Origin: Bacteroidota bacterium
GTDB lineage: Bacteria > Bacteroidota > Bacteroidia > Chitinophagales > BACL12
Direction of reading: 5' to 3'
DNA length: 64,000 nucleotides
Assembly: GCA_016706255.1 (NCBI GenBank)
Contig: JADJJZ010000030.1
Span: forward strand, 124,001-188,000
Below, in pieces: positions 62,181 to 64,000 of this stretch; the first letter of the stretch is position 1; every line of letters begins with the position of its first letter. The notes below the pieces were generated by a model. That model was not told the DNA's origin, searched no databases, and saw only the letters and a list, made by a program, of their open reading frames with translations. A program made the translations under genes and the position numbers.

Positions 62181-63653
62181 TTACAACTTCACAAATTTGC
62201 CCACCCGACTTCCGGTGTCGGAAATTAGGTTTAGGATATAAGTTCCTTTGGGCAGACCGGAAATATCGATTTTGCCGGAAACGGTTTGGTTGGTGATATG
62301 ACATTTGCCGGTGATATCATAAATAAAATATTGCGTGTATGAATTTGCATCAATTTGAAATTGAATTAAGTTATATGCAGGATTTGGAAAAATAGTAATA
62401 GCATTTTCAGTATTAAAAGATTCATCTATGCTGACTGGCTGCAAGTTGCCAAAAGAGACACCGTTAATAATACCACCGACTATACCGTAGTTGAACCAAG
62501 AATCACCAACTAATTTATCTTCAAACATGACACCAATATACGAATCCCAGCGTATTACGTGTTTGTGTTCAATTAAGGGTTCGATTGTGCAATTTATTTC
62601 ATTTTGCTGGTTGGTTGTTATCAATTCTTGAAAATAATTCGAATAACCAGGGTAACTGATAGTGTCTAACATGGGAGACCCTCTGTCCATTTGACCCACA
62701 TATTCATCTAATTCAGATTGATAAGGAGATTCGGGAAGATAAAATAGTCTCCATGTTGCCGTGGTAATTGCGTTGAATAGGGCCTTTTTATGATAGGCAT
62801 ATTCGAAAATTTCTCCTAGATGGTTTTCATATTGTATAACAACAGAATCGGTATAATGTGTTACATTTAATATCAAGGCCGTAGTAGCGTAGAAACCTGT
62901 TCCCGAAGGGTTTGAATAGTTATGATGATATTTAAGAAAATCGCCAGGAACCAATTTTATCCAGTCCTCCCATTTTGGACCTTGGTAACCGGCAGATGAA
63001 CCGATTCCATTCCAACCAATTAAATCATAACATTTAAAACAATCTGGACAGGAGGTAGGTTTAAGTAAATAATAAAAAGGCAAAAAACGAATAAGACCAT
63101 AATGTTTACTGAGCACATAATTCGCCATATCAATAGTATGCCATCCTGTAATTGGTGTTTCTGTATGTACTGAAAAATATTTGAGACTATCTGTTACCCC
63201 AAGGAAGTTTCCCAGAACTATTGAATCACAGGTAATTTCTACTTCAGAAAAAGTGCTCCAAGGCGCATTATTTGGAACTATCCAGCTTGTTCCAACGGCA
63301 GCCCATGGTTTAAAAATTGCAGGCATTGTGCAATAATACTCAGTATAATTAATCAGGCTGTCGCCTTTTTGGGTAAATTGCATTTGGTAAGGGACTTCAG
63401 AAAAAAAAGTGTCTACCTTAAAATTTATAAGCGAATCAAAGCACTCCTGCGAAATCCCCTCAGGGGCTTTTGTATTAAAATAGTAGTTCGTAGTAACGCC
63501 ATCAGTTGAAACCGAGTCGTGTTTGCAACTAAACAAGCTTGCAGATCCTTCAAGATAATAATACATGTCTGTTTGGTATGGAAATAAGGCCCAATCCTGA
63601 CAAAAGATATTGAAAGAATTGATTAGGAGCAGAATAACAAGTAGCGGTTTCAT
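62181..63653 (-). CDS. Secreted T9SS type A protein, tandem paralogue 2
   Basis: A 490-residue paralogue of the gene at 60304. The signal peptide and the first 35 residues, and the last 25 (ISGLPKGTYILNLI), are nearly identical, while residues about 60-400 differ at roughly a third of positions by eye. The Cys cluster is kept (CPDCFKCYD). The T9SS type A domain (ITIFPNPAYNLIQFQI) marks it for export. The repeated non-coding flank upstream implies the same regulation as paralogue 1. Confidence 0.8.
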   Translation of the reverse strand: MKPLLVILLLINSFNIFCQDWALFPYQTDMYYYLEGSASLFSCKHDSVSTDGVTTNYYFNTKAPEGISQECFDSLINFKVDTFFSEVPYQMQFTQKGDSLINYTEYYCTMPAIFKPWAAVGTSWIVPNNAPWSTFSEVEITCDSIVLGNFLGVTDSLKYFSVHTETPITGWHTIDMANYVLSKHYGLIRFLPFYYLLKPTSCPDCFKCYDLIGWNGIGSSAGYQGPKWEDWIKLVPGDFLKYHHNYSNPSGTGFYATTALILNVTHYTDSVVIQYENHLGEIFEYAYHKKALFNAITTATWRLFYLPESPYQSELDEYVGQMDRGSPMLDTISYPGYSNYFQELITTNQQNEINCTIEPLIEHKHVIRWDSYIGVMFEDKLVGDSWFNYGIVGGIINGVSFGNLQPVSIDESFNTENAITIFPNPAYNLIQFQIDANSYTQYFIYDITGKCHITNQTVSGKIDISGLPKGTYILNLISDTGSRVGKFVKL

Positions 63654-63960
63654 ATAGAAAGGGTTTGATATTTCAGGAGTAGGTTGTTTTAGGTATTCAA
63701 AACAATGGTTTGTTTATTGTTGACATATTGCCATTTTGGATTTTTCATACCCAAACAAATAGATAATTGCGTTGGTGCTATTTTACAATTTTAAAAAAGA
63801 AATTTGTTACACCATTTTGCTATGCAAGTTACAAAAAAAAGTAATATCTAGCCAGGATTGCCATGGAAATAAATTAATGTGTTGATTAGTTAATCACTGT
63901 TGTCCGGTAAAACTCATATGATTTTGTGAGACCCCAACAGCTAATTTGCTAATGAATAAT

Positions 63961-64000
63961 TCGGAGCTCTCGTTGGGGCTAATCAATATTAGCCCGACTC
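63961..64000 (-). repeat. Dispersed repeat module at the right edge
   Basis: TCGGAGCT followed by GGGCTAAT-caat-ATTAGCCC (63976-63995) is a partial copy of the module seen at 35155 and 60130. The window ends within it. Confidence 0.65.

Larger units (their letters stand above)
62133..64000. repeat. Duplication unit B (open at right edge)
   Basis: Second tandem copy, starting at the same CCCCATCAGCTAATTTGC word. Near 63936 the window again shows CAGCTAATTTGCTAAT, then TCGGAGCT and the hairpin module, which suggests that another unit or the array's end lies just beyond the window. Confidence 0.8.

Noticed and set aside
1..64000. tRNA, rRNA, prophage, insertion sequence or restriction-modification genes
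   Set aside because: None was recognised by eye on either strand; short or divergent RNA genes could still be missed without a covariance search.

Overview
The window looks like a chromosomal segment of a Bacteroidota bacterium, probably from a gliding, type IX secretion (T9SS) lineage near Chitinophagia, Saprospiria or Cytophagia; the genus cannot be told from sequence alone. The reasons are a SusC/SusD pair, many secreted proteins with T9SS type A C-terminal sorting domains, one SprB-repeat protein with a gliding-motility-type (type B) C-terminus, LytS/LytTR signalling, AT-rich intergenic DNA, and repeated Bacteroidota-type promoters (TAnnTTTG at -7, sometimes with TTG about 20 bases upstream). 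No rRNA or tRNA gene, insertion sequence, prophage or CRISPR array was recognised.

Bases 1-25180 hold a starch/maltodextrin utilisation region. It contains a starch-binding esterase (cut by the left edge), a secreted GH13 amylase in a tight + strand run with NADP-dependent GapN and the GH77 glucanotransferase MalQ, two divergent SLC45-like sugar transporters around a candidate operator, a SusA-like GH13 enzyme, SusD, SusC and an FG-GAP/ASPIC secreted protein broken by a frameshift. A CcoP-like dihaem cytochrome, a barrel-like protein, an acyltransferase and a large Asp-box protein are interspersed. The likely logic is outside cleavage, SusCD uptake, periplasmic trimming, MFS import, MalQ disproportionation and glycolysis with a GapN branch giving NADPH.

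Bases 25189-34394 hold a LytTR two-component pair, a 166-base near-palindromic element, a BcrAB-like ABC exporter with a candidate operator, a cyclophilin lipoprotein, a DUF4175-like gene split by a second frameshift, an RsbW-like kinase and YbeY. Bases 34395-35715 are a repeat-rich gene-free stretch with a six-copy 60-base tandem array and a dispersed repeat module that recurs in inverted orientation near 60 kb and at the right edge.

Bases 35716-44416 hold secreted T9SS proteins and small hypotheticals. Bases 44417-58970 are housekeeping: three parS-like palindromes in front of mnmG, then rpmH-rnpA-yidD-S41 protease, M28 peptidase-tsaB, twin ArsR-like regulators, and nadA and nadD. parS plus mnmG, rpmH and rnpA suggests origin proximity. 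Bases 59146-64000 hold two recent duplications: tandem DUF2147 genes and tandem T9SS genes in units of about 1.87 kb whose non-coding flanks look better conserved than the middle of the proteins.

No clearly new multi-gene defence or mobile system was found. The most unusual observations are the near-palindrome, the dispersed repeat family, the parS cluster, the two A-run frameshifts and the duplicated T9SS genes. Coordinates and motifs were read by eye; identity values are estimates.
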